Of a stretch of 64,000 bases of DNA, positions 39,407 to 51,216 are shown one piece after another. The first letter of the stretch is position 1. The number at the start of each line of letters is the position of its first letter. Under the pieces are notes generated by a model. That model did no database searches and was not told the origin of the DNA. It saw only the letters and a list, made by a program, of their open reading frames with translations. This DNA comes from Cryphonectria parasitica EP155 (taxonomy: Eukaryota > Ascomycota > Sordariomycetes > Diaporthales > Cryphonectriaceae): assembly GCF_011745365.1 (NCBI RefSeq), contig NW_024468916.1, forward strand, positions 1,223,630 to 1,287,629, read 5' to 3'. The position numbers and the translations under genes were made by a program.

Positions 39407-42400
39407 ATGTCTGGGGGCATGAGCCGCGCCGAGCGGTTCGAGGATGAGAAGCGACGTATCATCGACAGCTGTTTCAGCAAGAGAGAGGAAGATGGCTCCG
39501 GTATGCTCCCTATCTCTGCGTCTCCTTGTCGACTGCTGTTATCGACTCTCATGTGCTGATGACCTGGATAAACAGTCCAGGAAACGTATATTACACACCT
39601 CAGAATTCTCGAGTTCTCGACCAACCCCACGAGCCCCCCGCCACCGCAGTCGAGGAACCCCCAGTCAGAGAAGCCCCGTGTCATCATCGTTGCCGTGAGG
39701 AAGTCAGGCAGGGTTCGGGTGCACAAGACAAAGGAGAATACAAACGGTACCTTCTCGATAGGCAAAACCTGGAATCTCGACGATCTGTCCGCCATCGAGT
39801 CTTATACCGGGCCCAATGTCGCTCCTGACGCCCGCCAGTGGGCAGGAGACAATGGCTTTGTCGTTACTCTCGGCAAGGCATACTACTGGGAGGCCCAGAC
39901 GGACAGAGAGAAGAAGTTCTTTATCGCTAGCCTGATCAAGATTTACGGAAAATATACTGGTGGCCGCGTCCCAGTTCTCACCAACTTCGACCAGCGCGAG
40001 CTTGACCAGGTGCTTGGCGGAGCTGCGAGGCGGACGCCATCTGCCCAGCAAACACCAAACTTGCCCTCACCCATACCCAACCGACCTCCGGCCTCTCCGG
40101 CAAGACCTCCTGTACCCCCATCTCCCGGGCGGCCACCTGTCCCCAACCCAGCCTCCAACCAGGCACCCAACGCCGTACCCAGCTTCGATGGCAATGGCTA
40201 TGCCGTTCCAGAGTATGCTCGGACGCCGTCGCGGGGCCCTCTGGTTCCAAACAACAGGTCCTCGCCAGCGAGTCTTGCCCCTAGCATCGACTCAGCCCGG
40301 AACTTCCGAAGTCAGGATCCTGCCTTGCGACAGCGGTTGGCGGTTAACAATGGTAGTCAGGATTCGGTATCTATAGCGAACAAGAGCGGAGATGAGGGCT
40401 TTCGACCGAGGTCTCGAGGGAGGCCCAATGGCACCTCACCATACACCAATGCGTCCGAGCCTGTTCCGCCAGCCCTGGCACCCGCTTTCGTTCCCACGCC
40501 CAGCCCGAGCACAGGGAAGCCTCCAGAGCGAAAGCGCCCTCCTATGGATCCTTTGAGACCTACAGGGCTACCACCAGACGACAACCTTGTTCCTGCTCCC
40601 TTGAGCAGCACAACCTCACGCCGGGAAGCCTCGCGGGGACCGTCGCGGGAACAGTCGCGAGAACCCTCCCGAGAACTCTCCCGAGATCCTGTCGAACCGA
40701 GCTCGCCCGTCGCGCCGCCGCCGAGAAGTATTGAGCGTATGTCGCCGAGAAAGCCGTCGATGCGTTCTCAGCTCTCCGAAGCCACACCCCCGATAGACGA
40801 GATTACTTCCAAGCCGGTCGAGCCACCACCCAGACTCGACACTGCCCCGCTCAAACCCGATCCAAATGGTGCCAAGGTTGACAGCCCAGCGGTCCCCAGC
40901 CCGACAGTGCCTCCCTCTGCCTCAACAACGTCTGAGACCCCGACTGAGTCGCCACTGTCGCCCGAGGAGGAACATCGCCCTGGCCTAGGTCCAATGATCA
41001 GAGCGAGGAAGCCGAAGAATGAGCTGGCAGGGGCATTATGGAAAGCCGCGACAGCTGCCAGTGTATTCAAGCCGCGCGCTGGGGGAGCGGGTGAAAAGTT
41101 GCTCAAGGCTGCTAAGACGCAGAGCAATGGACCTGACGGCATCACCGCAGTCGTGCCTGCGCCTCCTCGGCCCGAACCCGAGAAGAAACCAGAATCGAGG
41201 CCAATGACGCCTGAAGTGCCCGAGGTAAAAGTTTCCAGGCCAGACACAAGTCTCTCGTCGAGTGTACAGGACCTCAAGACCGAACCACAGCCTGAGCCGA
41301 AGAAGACACCAGAGCAGGAGCTACAGGACGAACGCAAACGATCCATCGTGGTCGGCAACGACATGAGATACCTTACCACCTTAGGCGTTGACCCGTCGAT
41401 CCTGGACAAGAAGACTGCACAGTTCACGGAGTGGTTGGATTTTTTCTCTTGGGTTCCTGGTGATAAAATGCGGTCCCTCAATTTTGATGACATGAAGATC
41501 GATCTCGACCGCGAGCTCAACAAGGCACAGGCAGGCGGATGGCTCGCTCGGTTCCAAGAGGAAGACGAGCGAGTAGACGGCATCAAAAAGGGTATTGATA
41601 CCGCAATCGAGGAATGCGAAGAGCTGGATAATCTCTTGACACTGTATGGTGTCGAGCTTTCCGTAAGTGCATTCCCCAACGTTTCTGGGTTCTCGGTACT
41701 GAAACTAATACCCCTTACAGACGCTTCAAGACGATATTGCTTATATCGAGGCCCAAGGTCAAGGTCTTCAGGTCCAGGCCGCCAACCAGAAGCTGCTCAA
41801 GAAAGAACTTGAGTCTTTACTGGAGACGTGTGCTATCACTGCCAACGACCTGCAGGCTCTGTCAACGGCGCCTCTGGACACTGCGGACGGTGTCGAAGAC
41901 GTTGAGACCGCTCTTGTTACACTGTATAAGGCTATGCATAAGATCGACCCAAGCATGGGTGGCAGCGATGCGATCAAGACAGGCGACGCAAGCAGTGACC
42001 AAGCGATCGACTTCAACGGCGACTATGCGAAGATGCGAATCGTTCAGGAAAAGAAGCAGATGTACCTGCAGGAAAGCGCAATATTCATGCAGAGACTCGT
42101 CGAGTTCATGGCAAGGGAGTTCGCATTGGCTTATGAGGAGGTGAGACGAGCACTCAAGGGCGCATTGCACAAAAAGATCGACTCGCACAATCACGATGCT
42201 GGCCGGGACCTGCTATGGAAGTACGAGGCGCTGATGCTGTACGCCCGGGACGTTGACCTGGATAACTGGAACCGATTGATCCAGGAGTATCAGGATGCCA
42301 GTCACCCGACCTATAAGATGGAGTTCCGGGATGCACTGGATTCGTGGAAGAGGAATGCACGGAAGGCCACGGGAGAAGAGGCCCTCCTCTTTACTACGGA

Positions 42401-43831
42401 GTCAGAGAAGAAGGAAGAAGGTATCGCCACGGCTGCCAGGAAACTCACCGTCAAGCGAAGCCAGACACTTGCCAGGATCCGGTCCCCGCTGGGCGAAAGC
42501 AAAGGTGATGCCAGCAAGAGCACGATCGACTTGTCACGAAGCTCGCCCTACGAGGTCTTCGCGGGCGTGCTCGAAGACCTGCTGCCACTGGTCGAGATGG
42601 AGCAGAATTTCATCGTCGACTTCTTTCACGCCACGACGCTGGAGCAGATCGACTTTCCCGATGCTGTTATGGCCGTCAGTCCTCGGGATCGTAGGGGCAA
42701 TGACCTTAGGAGGCATAGACTCATGGAGCCCGATCGAGATCTGGCGCGCAGAGTTACGCGGTCGATGGAGGTGATCTTCCCATTCTTGGAGAAAGATCTA
42801 GGTAATCTAGTTGATTGGGTATTGGTGCAAAGCCCACTGTAAGTTGCCTCCTCCCCCTATGGTGGTCAGGGCCCGCAGAGCCGACGAGCAAGGCTGACAT
42901 GTCTCATAGGCAAGGTGTTGGCGTCATGGCCAGCATTGAGCGAAAGCTCGCAGACATTGCGCAGTCCAATCAGGAGTTTCTGAACACGGTTCTGCAGAAG
43001 GTCCACGGAAACCTCACCGGCAAGTTTAAGCGATTTGTCGAAGACCAAATCCGTGCTATCGAAGAGACCAAGGTCAAGATCAGCAAGCGCAAAGGCGTCA
43101 TCGCCTTCATGCGTGTTTTCCCGCCCTTCAGCATGGCTGTAGAGAACATGCTTGTCGGTATCGATCCCAACCTAAACGTCCGTCGCACCATCGACCGCGA
43201 ATACGACCGCATTCTCAAGTCCATGTTCGACTCACTGAAGGTGATCGCACGAGAGAATCCAGCCATAGGCAACACAGCCAGCGGGGCTGGGGCAGATCCC
43301 GAGGATAAGGAGGCCTTGAACTACCACATCTTGCTGATCGAGAATATGCACCATTACATTGAAGAAGTCGACACCCATGGCCTCGAGACCCTGGAGAGAT
43401 GGAAGCTGGCGGCCCAGGCCGAGCAGGATGAGCACATCTCGCGCTACCTGGACGCGGTAATGCGCCGGCCGCTCGGCAAGCTGCTGGACCAGATTGAGAA
43501 CATTGAAGACCAGCTCAAGAACGGCAGGCCACCAGCTATGATCGCTATGCAGGCGTCCAACAACAAAGCGACGTTCGACAAGGTGCTGCTACACTATGAC
43601 GCACGCGAGGTGCGCAAAGGCATCGAGGCCCTGCGCAAGCGCGTTGAGAAGCACTTTGACGAGAGCCCTCGTCTGGCGGGCATAATTACGATGACGTGCG
43701 AGGGATACTATGGGGAGGTGGACCAGAGAATCGGGAAGATCGTCACCGAGGTGTACGGCGGCGAGACCCTGGTGGAGTGGCCGCGCATGGAGGTCAAGAA
43801 TGCTTTCAGAAAAGGCGAGACGAGTTTTTGA
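39407..43831 (+). CDS. SEC3: Exocyst complex subunit Sec3
   Basis: Exons 39407-39500, 39576-41662, 41721-42838 and 42910-43831 (1406 residues). After MSGGMSRAERFEDEKRRIID, the N-terminal PH-like Sec3 PIP2-binding domain spans about 35-145 (QETYITHLRILEFS; KPRVIIVAVRKSGRVRVHK; FSIGKTWNLDDLSAIES; GFVVTLGKAYYWEA). A long Pro/Ser-rich disordered region with clustered SREPSRE-like repeats follows (about 165-560), then a conserved segment (YLTTLGVDPSILDKKTAQF), coiled coil, and the all-helical Sec3 C-terminal domain. Sec3 marks sites of polarised exocytosis at the plasma membrane by binding PIP2 and Rho GTPases and tethers vesicles with the other exocyst subunits; in moulds it acts at hyphal tips and septa. 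All four junctions keep frame. Confidence 0.93.
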
Positions 43832-44696
43832 TGGGTTCAACCTTGCATTTGTTTACACGACGACCCCCAACCCCCCAACTAGCGAGATACCATACCGTTA
43901 CTATATCTTATCTGCATCAGGGAATTGGATCATGTCCCCTACTGGTTCCTCACTTTGGCCTTCTTCACCTGCTTCACTGCCTTCATGCATAATAACTCTT
44001 GAAAACGCTTGGGACATTCTCGATGAAAGATGTGAGTCTACATTTCTGGGCTATTTCGGCCATGCTCGCTCGTTCCGCTGGTGTACGCATAAGGGCACTG
44101 GGAGGGTTCCTGATTTTGCGCCCTTGGTCATTCTAAACCGTGGTCATGTAGCGCTATGAAAGCCAGGCTTTCAACTTGTCTCGCGACGATCGGATGATCA
44201 CATCGACATGGGACGGTCCGGCGAATCTGCAACCCCAATGGTGGGTGAGCTAGGGGGGGTGCCAAGATGAAACACTCTACGTGCAGAGTAGCCGCCCCAG
44301 CGAGGCTGAAGCAGCTGCAGCACATAGCTTCTAACACCTACAGCAGCGAAATTCCACTTCGACCTTTTCAGATAAGCTTGCGACATGTGCGCTTGTTGTT
44401 TGGTGCCACAAAGGCTTAATTGTTGGGTGTATAGGATGGGAAGGCGAGCAACGAGGGTCGAGCTGCTCACACTAGATGCATTGTTTGAGAGTGAGTGCAC
44501 CGCCGCAGTGATTTTGAATATACTTTCCGAGGTCGCCGTCACGAACTGTGGCCGTCCTTGCACAGTGCCTCGCTGGAACGCTTCAACATAATTGCGCAGA
44601 CTCTCACGAGAACTCAGAACAGAGAGAACTGACCAAAAAGAACTACAAGTCTCGACCTAGTGATAGCTCGGCTGCTTCCACTGCTCAGGCGCCGCA
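43832..44696. other. Intergenic region
   Basis: 3' flank of SEC3 and promoter of the cutinase-family gene. No gene or RNA was recognised. Confidence 0.6.
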
Positions 44697-46067
44697 ATGC
44701 GGCCCTTCACATCAGCACTTCTGACCACGTCGATCCTGGTCTCAATATCACAAGTGACCCTCGCCACACCACAAGTCATCATACCACCCAGCCAGCATGA
44801 CGAGAGAAGCTTGGACGATCTCTTTGGTGGAGCTGCTGCCAACATCAGCGGCGACATCTCGGACCTCCTCACCGACGCGGCTTCGTTGCTACAGAGCTTT
44901 ATAACGGTGCTGGAGGACCTGCACAACGCCACGAACGAGAATGACCTGGTCGACTTGCTGGGCCTGGACGTACAAGACGCCGAGGATGACGATGCCGAGG
45001 ATGACGACGCCGAGGATAATGACGCCAGCAGTGCAGTGACGAACGAGACGGTGGGTGCTGTGAGTGCGAATGCGACATGTCCTGGGATGGCGGTGTTATT
45101 TGCGAGAGGGACTGGCGAGCCAGGTATGTTTGCTTCTTCCAAGCTGGTGGACTATCATAATGAAGAAAGAAGAAGAACAAGGGGAAGGAGAAGAGTCCCC
45201 AGGAACCACAAAAAGGTTTAGAGAGACTGACTATCGATCTTTTCTCGTCCTCCACAGGAAACGTGGGCCTCTACACCGGCCCGTCCTTCTTCACCGCGCT
45301 CCGGAACTACGTGAACGGGAGTACATCGGTCGCGTTCCAAGGCATCCCTTACCCGGCCTCCATCCCCGGCTTCCTGGCAGGCGGTTCACCATTCGGCTCG
45401 GCAGTGATGGCCACGCTCGCCAACAAAACGGCGGCAGCCTGTCCCAACACCAAACTCGTCATGTCCGGCTACAGCCAGGGCGCCCAGGTCGTCCACAACG
45501 CCATGACGCTCCTCAGCAACGGCACGCTCGCCGGCTACACTAACACCACGACTACGACGACCACCACGACGGCAACAGCAGTCGACTCTCGCGTCGCCTC
45601 GGTCGTGCTCTTCGGCGATCCGCTGAACGGGACCGCGGTCTCGGGCGTGCAGAGCGGGCGGGTGCTGTCGCTTTGTAATGCCCAGGATGACATCTGTGCT
45701 CAGCATGGGGATGTGGTCACCTTGGACCATCTTACGTACAGCCAGAATGCAGCGCAGGCGGCTATGTTTGTGATGCAGAAGAGCGCGCTGGGGATGGCTA
45801 GTGATGACGCTCAGAACCAAGGAATGGTATGTCCTTTTTTTTTTCTTTCTCTCTCTCTCTTTTTTTCTACCAGGACTCAAATATTCTAGACCCTCACAAA
45901 GATTAATATGTGCTGACATCAACCTCCTTTAGGGCAATGTACCGACTGTGAAGACCACAGATGCGGTAAATGGGGGCATGCAGATCGGAAATGGGGCAAG
46001 TCTACCAGTAACGGGGTTTTTTGAATTGGGAAGGGGAAGACTGAAAGAACGGACTTCCCTCGAGTAA
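44697..46067 (+). CDS. Secreted cutinase-family serine esterase
   Basis: Exons 44697-45123, 45258-45826 and 45933-46067 (376 residues). Signal peptide 1-23 (ALLTTSILVSISQVTLA). Residues 24-127 are an acidic, Asn/Asp-rich extension unusual for cutinases, including three 5-residue DAEDD-type repeats. The alpha/beta-hydrolase cutinase domain starts at ATCPGMAVLFARGTGEPGNVG; the nucleophile is S215 in GYSQG; the acid/base pair lies in CNAQDDIC and HLTYSQN. Several N-x-(S/T) sites suggest glycosylation, and an eight-Thr tract interrupts the domain after the nucleophile strand. Likely substrates are cutin-like polyesters, acetylxylan or lipids. The third exon (45 codons) follows the GTATGT donor at 45827 and gives a Gly-rich tail; its boundaries are the least certain part. 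Confidence 0.88.
44976..45020 (+). repeat. 15-bp coding tandem repeat (acidic DAEDD units)
   Basis: Three 15-bp units GA(C/T)GCCGAGGAT(G/A)A(C/T) in the acidic extension of the cutinase-family protein, differing by single bases. They keep reading frame. Confidence 0.85.
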
Positions 46068-46853
46068 GACGATTTTTCCTTTCTTTGTTTAGTTTCTTTT
46101 GTTGGATGGTTAGAAGCGTGTGTATATATATATATATACCCCTGGGTCAATACGTCTGTCAGGATCTCATTTCTTTAGTTGCTCTCGAGCTGGATACTCC
46201 GAGAGCAGGGCATAAAGGTCTGTAAATACTTTTCAGCACATAAATCTATATGCTCAGCGTGGATTATCTACTTCTCGGTTGGTTTTTTTCTTTCTTCTTC
46301 TTCTTCTTCCTCCTCCTCCTCTCTTGAAACGGCTCACCTCGTCATCCGTCACAGTATGTCAGGAGTCTGCTCTTCCTTCTCCATGTCGATGATGCCAAGA
46401 ATATGCCCCGACCAACCTCTTTACTTCTCGGTCACCACTTTAGGTCCATCTCCAGCTCCTCCTCTTGCAAGACCGGTCATGGTCATCATCGCGTCTAGCT
46501 GGCACTGAGTGCCATCTAAGATCCAGGTCACGGTACGTAAGCCAGATGAGATTTCCAACAGTGTCTCCTGCTGTCAACGGGTTTGTGTCATCGTCATATC
46601 GCACCGTGGGGACAATGTTGATCCTCAAGGGGAGAGTGAGCAATGGTCCGTCGCGAAGAGCGAATGGCAACTTTGGCCTTATAAAATGGACTGTAATCAT
46701 GTAATTGTACAGTAGAATGATAATTCAAACTGTTATGCAATTGTCACATGGAAATAGAATTGCATATTTGAGAATACATTCCCACTAAAGCTAGCACTCG
46801 GTCGACAAGACCCAGAAAATGTCCAGCTTCTGTTTTCCCTTCCAAGTACTTTC
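46068..46853. other. Convergent spacer with simple repeats
   Basis: Lies between the 3' ends of the cutinase-family gene (plus) and the DmpA-type peptidase (minus). It holds a (TA)8 run and a CTT/CTC triplet-rich stretch (about 46290-46322). No gene. Confidence 0.65.
46123..46138 (+). repeat. (TA)8 microsatellite
   Basis: Uninterrupted TA dinucleotide run in the 3' flank of the cutinase-family gene. Confidence 0.9.
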
Positions 46854-48119
46854 TCAGTCCTCCATGATACCCTTCAGCTGCTGCAGGTCAATGGCCTCCA
46901 CCTTGTTCCCCTTGAAGCCTGTCGTCGTCTGCGCCATGCAGATGGCATTGTAGATGGCCTCCTCGGTAGCATCAGCAGCCGCCTCGAACAAGGCATTAAT
47001 ACTCTGGTCATCCACCACCTCGATCCCCAGCGCCCGCGCCCTGAACGGGTCTACAGACCTGCCGCCCGCCGTCACAGTCTGCACAGGGATCTTATTCGCC
47101 GTGGAGAAGGCCAGGAAGAGGTCGCCAGAGGGGTTGTGACCATACCCTCCTACCCTGGCCAGCCCGACGGTGGCCCTCTTGGCCAGGCGCTCGAGCTGCG
47201 TCGGGTGCAGGGGCGCGTCGGTCGCCAGGATGACGATGATGCTGCCGTCCTTCTTGTCCTTCTCCCTGTCGACCACGGCCTGCTGGCGCAGCGCGGCGGT
47301 GTCGTTGTCCCTCTCGCGCTGCTCCATGATGAGCTTCCCGACGGGGACGCCCGTGACGCGGAAGTCCCTGAGGCGGCCGTAGTTGGCCTGGACGAGGGCG
47401 CCGACGGTGTAGGTCGTCTCAGGAGGAGCAGCACCAGCAGAGTCAGCACCAGCAGTGCTCGAACCCAGGCCCGGGACGACGCGGCTGCTGGTGCCGGTGC
47501 CGCCCTTGAAGCCCTGGCAGAGCATGCCGGTGCCTCCACCCGTGCAGCCCTCCAGGGTGAGGTCTGCAGAGGCTTTGGCGATGCCCTCGACGACGTGTTC
47601 CGGCTTGACGGCGAAGGCGGTCAGGTCGTTCAGCATGCCGTCAAAGGTCTCGGCGACGACGGGCAGCAGGAACCAGTCGACGCTGTGGTCGGCTGGGTCG
47701 CTGTGGTAGCGGATGGCGTGGTCGTAGACGCCGCGGTAGGCCTCGCCCACGGAGAAGGAGTTGGTCAGCACGATGGGCGAGTGCAGGAGGCCCGTCTCCT
47801 GCAGCCAGTGCGAGCCGGTCATCTCGCCGGAGCCGTTGAAGCGGAAGACGTTGGCGTAGACGGCATGGTGGAACCAGTCCTTGTGGGGAAGAATGACGGT
47901 CACGCCTGTGTTGACGGATGGGTTGGAGGCAGGCTGGAGGGTGGTGGTGTGTGTCAGGACGCCGGCGACGTCGGTGATGCCATTGAGAGGGCCGGTGGGC
48001 CAGTGACCTATCTCGAGGTTGGGGAGGAGAGTGCGGAGGCGCTGTCTTGGTAGCGGGTCCTGCCGGCTGTTGTGGTCTTTGCTTGCGCCCGAGGAAGTTG
48101 ACGAGGATGTCATGTTCAT
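46854..48119 (-). CDS. P1/S58-family aminopeptidase (DmpA-like)
   Basis: A single exon; about 421 residues from ATG 48119 (an inner ATG is at 48113; the frame is also open up to 48233 but that leader looks non-coding). The N-terminus RLRTLLPNLEIGHWPTGPLNGITDVAGVLTHT is typical of the DmpA/BapA fold. This self-processing Ntn-like family cleaves itself before a Ser; the candidate is the Gly-Ser in KKDGSIIVILATDAPLHPTQ, with the conserved NSFSVGEAYRGVYD and GCTGGGTGMLCQGFKGGTGTSS segments upstream. Characterised members release N-terminal D- or beta-amino acids or L-residues from amides and esters; the fungal substrate is not known. A Ser/Ala-rich insert (SSTAGADSAGAA) follows the Gly-rich loop. 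Probably cytosolic. Transcribed divergently from the HOT gene. Confidence 0.88.
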   Translation of the reverse strand: MNMTSSSTSSGASKDHNSRQDPLPRQRLRTLLPNLEIGHWPTGPLNGITDVAGVLTHTTTLQPASNPSVNTGVTVILPHKDWFHHAVYANVFRFNGSGEMTGSHWLQETGLLHSPIVLTNSFSVGEAYRGVYDHAIRYHSDPADHSVDWFLLPVVAETFDGMLNDLTAFAVKPEHVVEGIAKASADLTLEGCTGGGTGMLCQGFKGGTGTSSRVVPGLGSSTAGADSAGAAPPETTYTVGALVQANYGRLRDFRVTGVPVGKLIMEQRERDNDTAALRQQAVVDREKDKKDGSIIVILATDAPLHPTQLERLAKRATVGLARVGGYGHNPSGDLFLAFSTANKIPVQTVTAGGRSVDPFRARALGIEVVDDQSINALFEAAADATEEAIYNAICMAQTTTGFKGNKVEAIDLQQLKGIMED

Positions 48120-48938
48120 TGGACAAGATAGTGATGCTGTGAAGACAGAGAGACAATAGAGGACATGATCAGGAACAGGAATCAATGCCTTTTTGTACAC
48201 GATGAGACTATTATGAGAATGAAGACGTCTCAACGGCGTGACTCATTCCACGGCGTGCAACATGGTGTGCAGTGCACTATAAGCGCAAAGATCTCCATTG
48301 AGGAGATTTGAGATGGTGGTAGCAGGATCATGCTGTAGAACGAGACTGTTAAATTGATGTACCTGAACGCAGATACTGTGGTATAATCACCAAGTAAGTT
48401 TCTTAATGTCACGACCACAAGGTTGTTGCCTTTTGAGAGTAAGTACTTGATGAATTGAATACTTACTTACTTTACATGGCAAGGAAGTAGTGGAAAGCAC
48501 AACGCTCCTTCCCCTTTTCATTCTAACATTTAATAATGAGCAGCAAAATAATTCATCATGACAAGGACTCATTACAGTGCCGGTACCAACTAATCCGGCA
48601 GCTGGTCGAGAGACTACGAAGATTACTGGGGAAAAGACTATGATTAACACAGTAACAAACGCGGGGAATCTCCACACTGAGAGAGGACCACCCACCCCGC
48701 CCCCCCACAGACACCACCACATCATGACTTCTCCAATATTGTCTTTTTTGGAGTTCCGTGAGGGGCTGCATCTGTCTTCCGAGCTCGCAGTATCAAACAA
48801 CCAGACCGCTTGGAACTTCACTTCTGCTTTGCCTTGATCTCCATCATTATTTTCTCATCTCTTCTTAAGCTGCAGATATACCAATGAGGTAATATTTACA
48901 TACATATATTTCTTTTGTATATACGTACAGCCGTCATC
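48120..48938. other. Divergent intergenic region
   Basis: About 0.8 kb shared by the DmpA-type peptidase (minus) and the HOT gene (plus). No gene, tRNA or clear regulatory motif. Confidence 0.6.
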
Positions 48939-50743
48939 ATGACACCGGCTATTCGTATAATCCCACGTGTGAGTACTCTCAATTCAGATCCTGCACTGTT
49001 CACTCATCCCCACCGCCAAAGAAGAAGAAAAGATCTTGTGAGACTGACACGATGATCCCCACCAATCCTACTTCAAGGCTTCCACGAGGGCAGTCAATCT
49101 GCTGAGGGCGGTGCAGTTCACTCACCCTCCCTCGTGTCCATGCCATTCCAACCCAGGCCACCATCACCACCAGCACCAACGGGGCCCGCATGAAGCTGTG
49201 CGACGCTATGCCACACCACAGGACGACTCGCAGCTCAAGGAGTACGCCTTCGAGATGGCAGCCTCGTCCATCCGATTTGGGCCTGGCGTCACCCGCGAGG
49301 TCGGCATGGACTTTAGGAACATGGGCGCCAAGCGGGTCTGCGTCGTGACGGACGAGACGGTCGACAAGCTGACGGCCATGGACCAAGTGCGCGAGGGCCT
49401 GACTAAGGAAGGGGTCAATTTCAGGGTGTATAACAAGACGAGGATAGAACCCAAGGACAGCTCGTATGACAGGCCTGACCCATTCCCCCCCCCCCCCCCC
49501 TCTTCCCCCTTCACAGTAAATGATGCGCACCCGGATTAACAAGTGACCTCCCGTTTCTCCTTTCTCTCTCGGTAGTATCCGCGATGCCATAGACTGGGCC
49601 AAGCCCTTCGACCCAGACGCCTTCCTGGCCGTGGGCGGCGGCTCCGTCATCGACACCGCCAAGCTGATGAACCTGTACACGTCCTATCCCGACGCCGACT
49701 TCCTCGACTTTGTCAACGCGCCTCTGGGCGCCGGAAAGCCCATCGACAAACCCCTCAAGCCCCTCGTCGCCGTGCCCACCACCGCAGGCACCGGCTCCGA
49801 GACCACAGGAACCGCCATCTTCGACCTCGTCTCCCGCCGCGCCAAGACAGGCATCGCCCACCGCAACCTGAAGCCCACCCTCGGCATCTGCGACCCCTTG
49901 AACACGAGCACCATGCCTGCCGCCGTCAAGGCCAGCTCCGGGCTCGACGTCCTGTGCCACTCCCTCGAGAGCTGGACGGCCATCCCCTACACCGAGAGGG
50001 TCCCGCGCCCTGTTAATCCCATCCAGAGGCCTGCCTACCAGGGCGCGAACCCCATCAGCGACATCTTCTCGCTCAAGGCCCTCAGGGACTGCGTCAAGTA
50101 CCTCCCTCGCGCCGTCAAGGACCCGGAGGACATGGAGGCCCAGAGCCAGATGCTGCTGGCCGCCACGCTGGCTGGCGTTGGTTTCGGTAATGCAGGTGTG
50201 CACCTGTGTCATGGTGAGTCCCCAAGTACACTTTTTCTTCTTCTTTCGTATTCACATTTTATGACTACTCTTTTACAACGCTCCTCCTTAACAATGTATA
50301 CACACACACACACACACACAGGCATGTCCTACCCAATCTCAGGTCAAAACCCAGGCTACAAACACGCCGGCTACGAGGTCACCACCCCCATCATCCCCCA
50401 CGGCGTCTCCGTAGCCGTGACATCCCCGGCCGTCTTCCGGTTCACCGCCGCCTCCAATCCAGACCGCCACCTCGAGGCCGCCGCCTGCTTCGGCGTCGAC
50501 ATCAGCAACGTCAAGCGCGCCTCCGCCGGCGAGGTCCTGGCCGACGCACTGCGCCGCTTCCTGGATGACCTCGGCGACCAGCCCACCGGCCTGCGGGCCC
50601 TGGGGTTCGGGACGGAGCACCTGGATGAGCTGGTGGAGGGGACGATTCCGCAGCAGCGGGTGCTGATGCTGGCGCCGAACTTGGCGCGCGAGCTGGAGGC
50701 CGAGAGGGAGCAGCTGCGGGGTTTGTTTGAGGCGTCCATGTGA
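48939..50743 (+). CDS. Hydroxyacid-oxoacid transhydrogenase, mitochondrial (ADHFE1 type)
   Basis: Exons 48939-48968, 49078-49463, 49576-50213 and 50322-50743 (491 residues). The first exon codes for only 10 residues (MTPAIRIIPR); with exon 2 it makes a presequence with a Cys/His-rich stretch (HPPSCPCHSNPGHHHH). The iron-type alcohol dehydrogenase fold follows: KEYAFEMAASSIRFGPGVT, the nucleotide loop GGGSVIDTAK (159-168), VPTTAGTGSETTGTAIFD, SGLDVLCHSLESW and GNAGVHLCHGMSYPISGQNPGY with metal-site His residues. The enzyme couples oxidation of 4-hydroxybutyrate-type hydroxyacids to reduction of 2-oxoglutarate. Intron 2 contains a C16 run; intron 3 (108 nt) ends in a (CA)10 tract before the acceptor and is open in frame. 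Confidence 0.93.
49485..49500 (+). repeat. C16 homopolymer in an intron
   Basis: Sixteen consecutive Cs within intron 2 of the HOT gene, 22 bases after the donor. Length may be affected by sequencing error. Confidence 0.8.
50301..50320 (+). repeat. (CA)10 microsatellite in an intron
   Basis: Ten CA units directly before the acceptor of HOT intron 3, taking the place of the usual pyrimidine-rich stretch; the last CA supplies the A of the CAG. Confidence 0.9.
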
Positions 50744-51216
50744 TAGAACAAGAATGCTTTTTCTTCTTCTTTTGGGTGTCCTTTTGAATTGATCATAGGA
50801 GGTGGGGGAAAAGAAAACAAAGAGGGCATTTGTTGCATTAAAAAAAGACTCCCGGCACAGTTGGACTGTAAATACTTCATGAAAGTAGGATATGTGTTGT
50901 TACAGTTTTGTGCCGATTGTGAGAGTAGTCGGACGACACCTCATCAGCTCTTTGACATACTCAAGTGTAGTTGGGCACGTGCCTCGCAAGACCATGCGTC
51001 CTTGATTCCGGAACAGTGAGGTGGGTATCATTGATCTCTCTATGTGCTAAATACGCGAGTTCAACTGAAGAGAGAGAAAAAGACATAGGGCGCCTCAAAC
51101 ACCCGAAAATGCTCATCAAAAAGAAGAAACACTTTTAAAAGATTCTATGAATGCCTTGAGAGATGAAGATTGGAGACAAAACCCACAAACAAAGAGTAAC
51201 ACACAAACAACCACCG
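50744..51216. other. Convergent spacer
   Basis: 3' flanks of the HOT gene (plus) and GEM1 (minus); A-rich near 51100-51200. No gene. Confidence 0.7.

Noticed and set aside
47136..48053. Plus-strand frame of 305 codons opposite the DmpA-type peptidase
   Set aside because: Antisense shadow; Gly/Val/Asp/Glu-rich translation typical of reverse-strand GC-rich codons.
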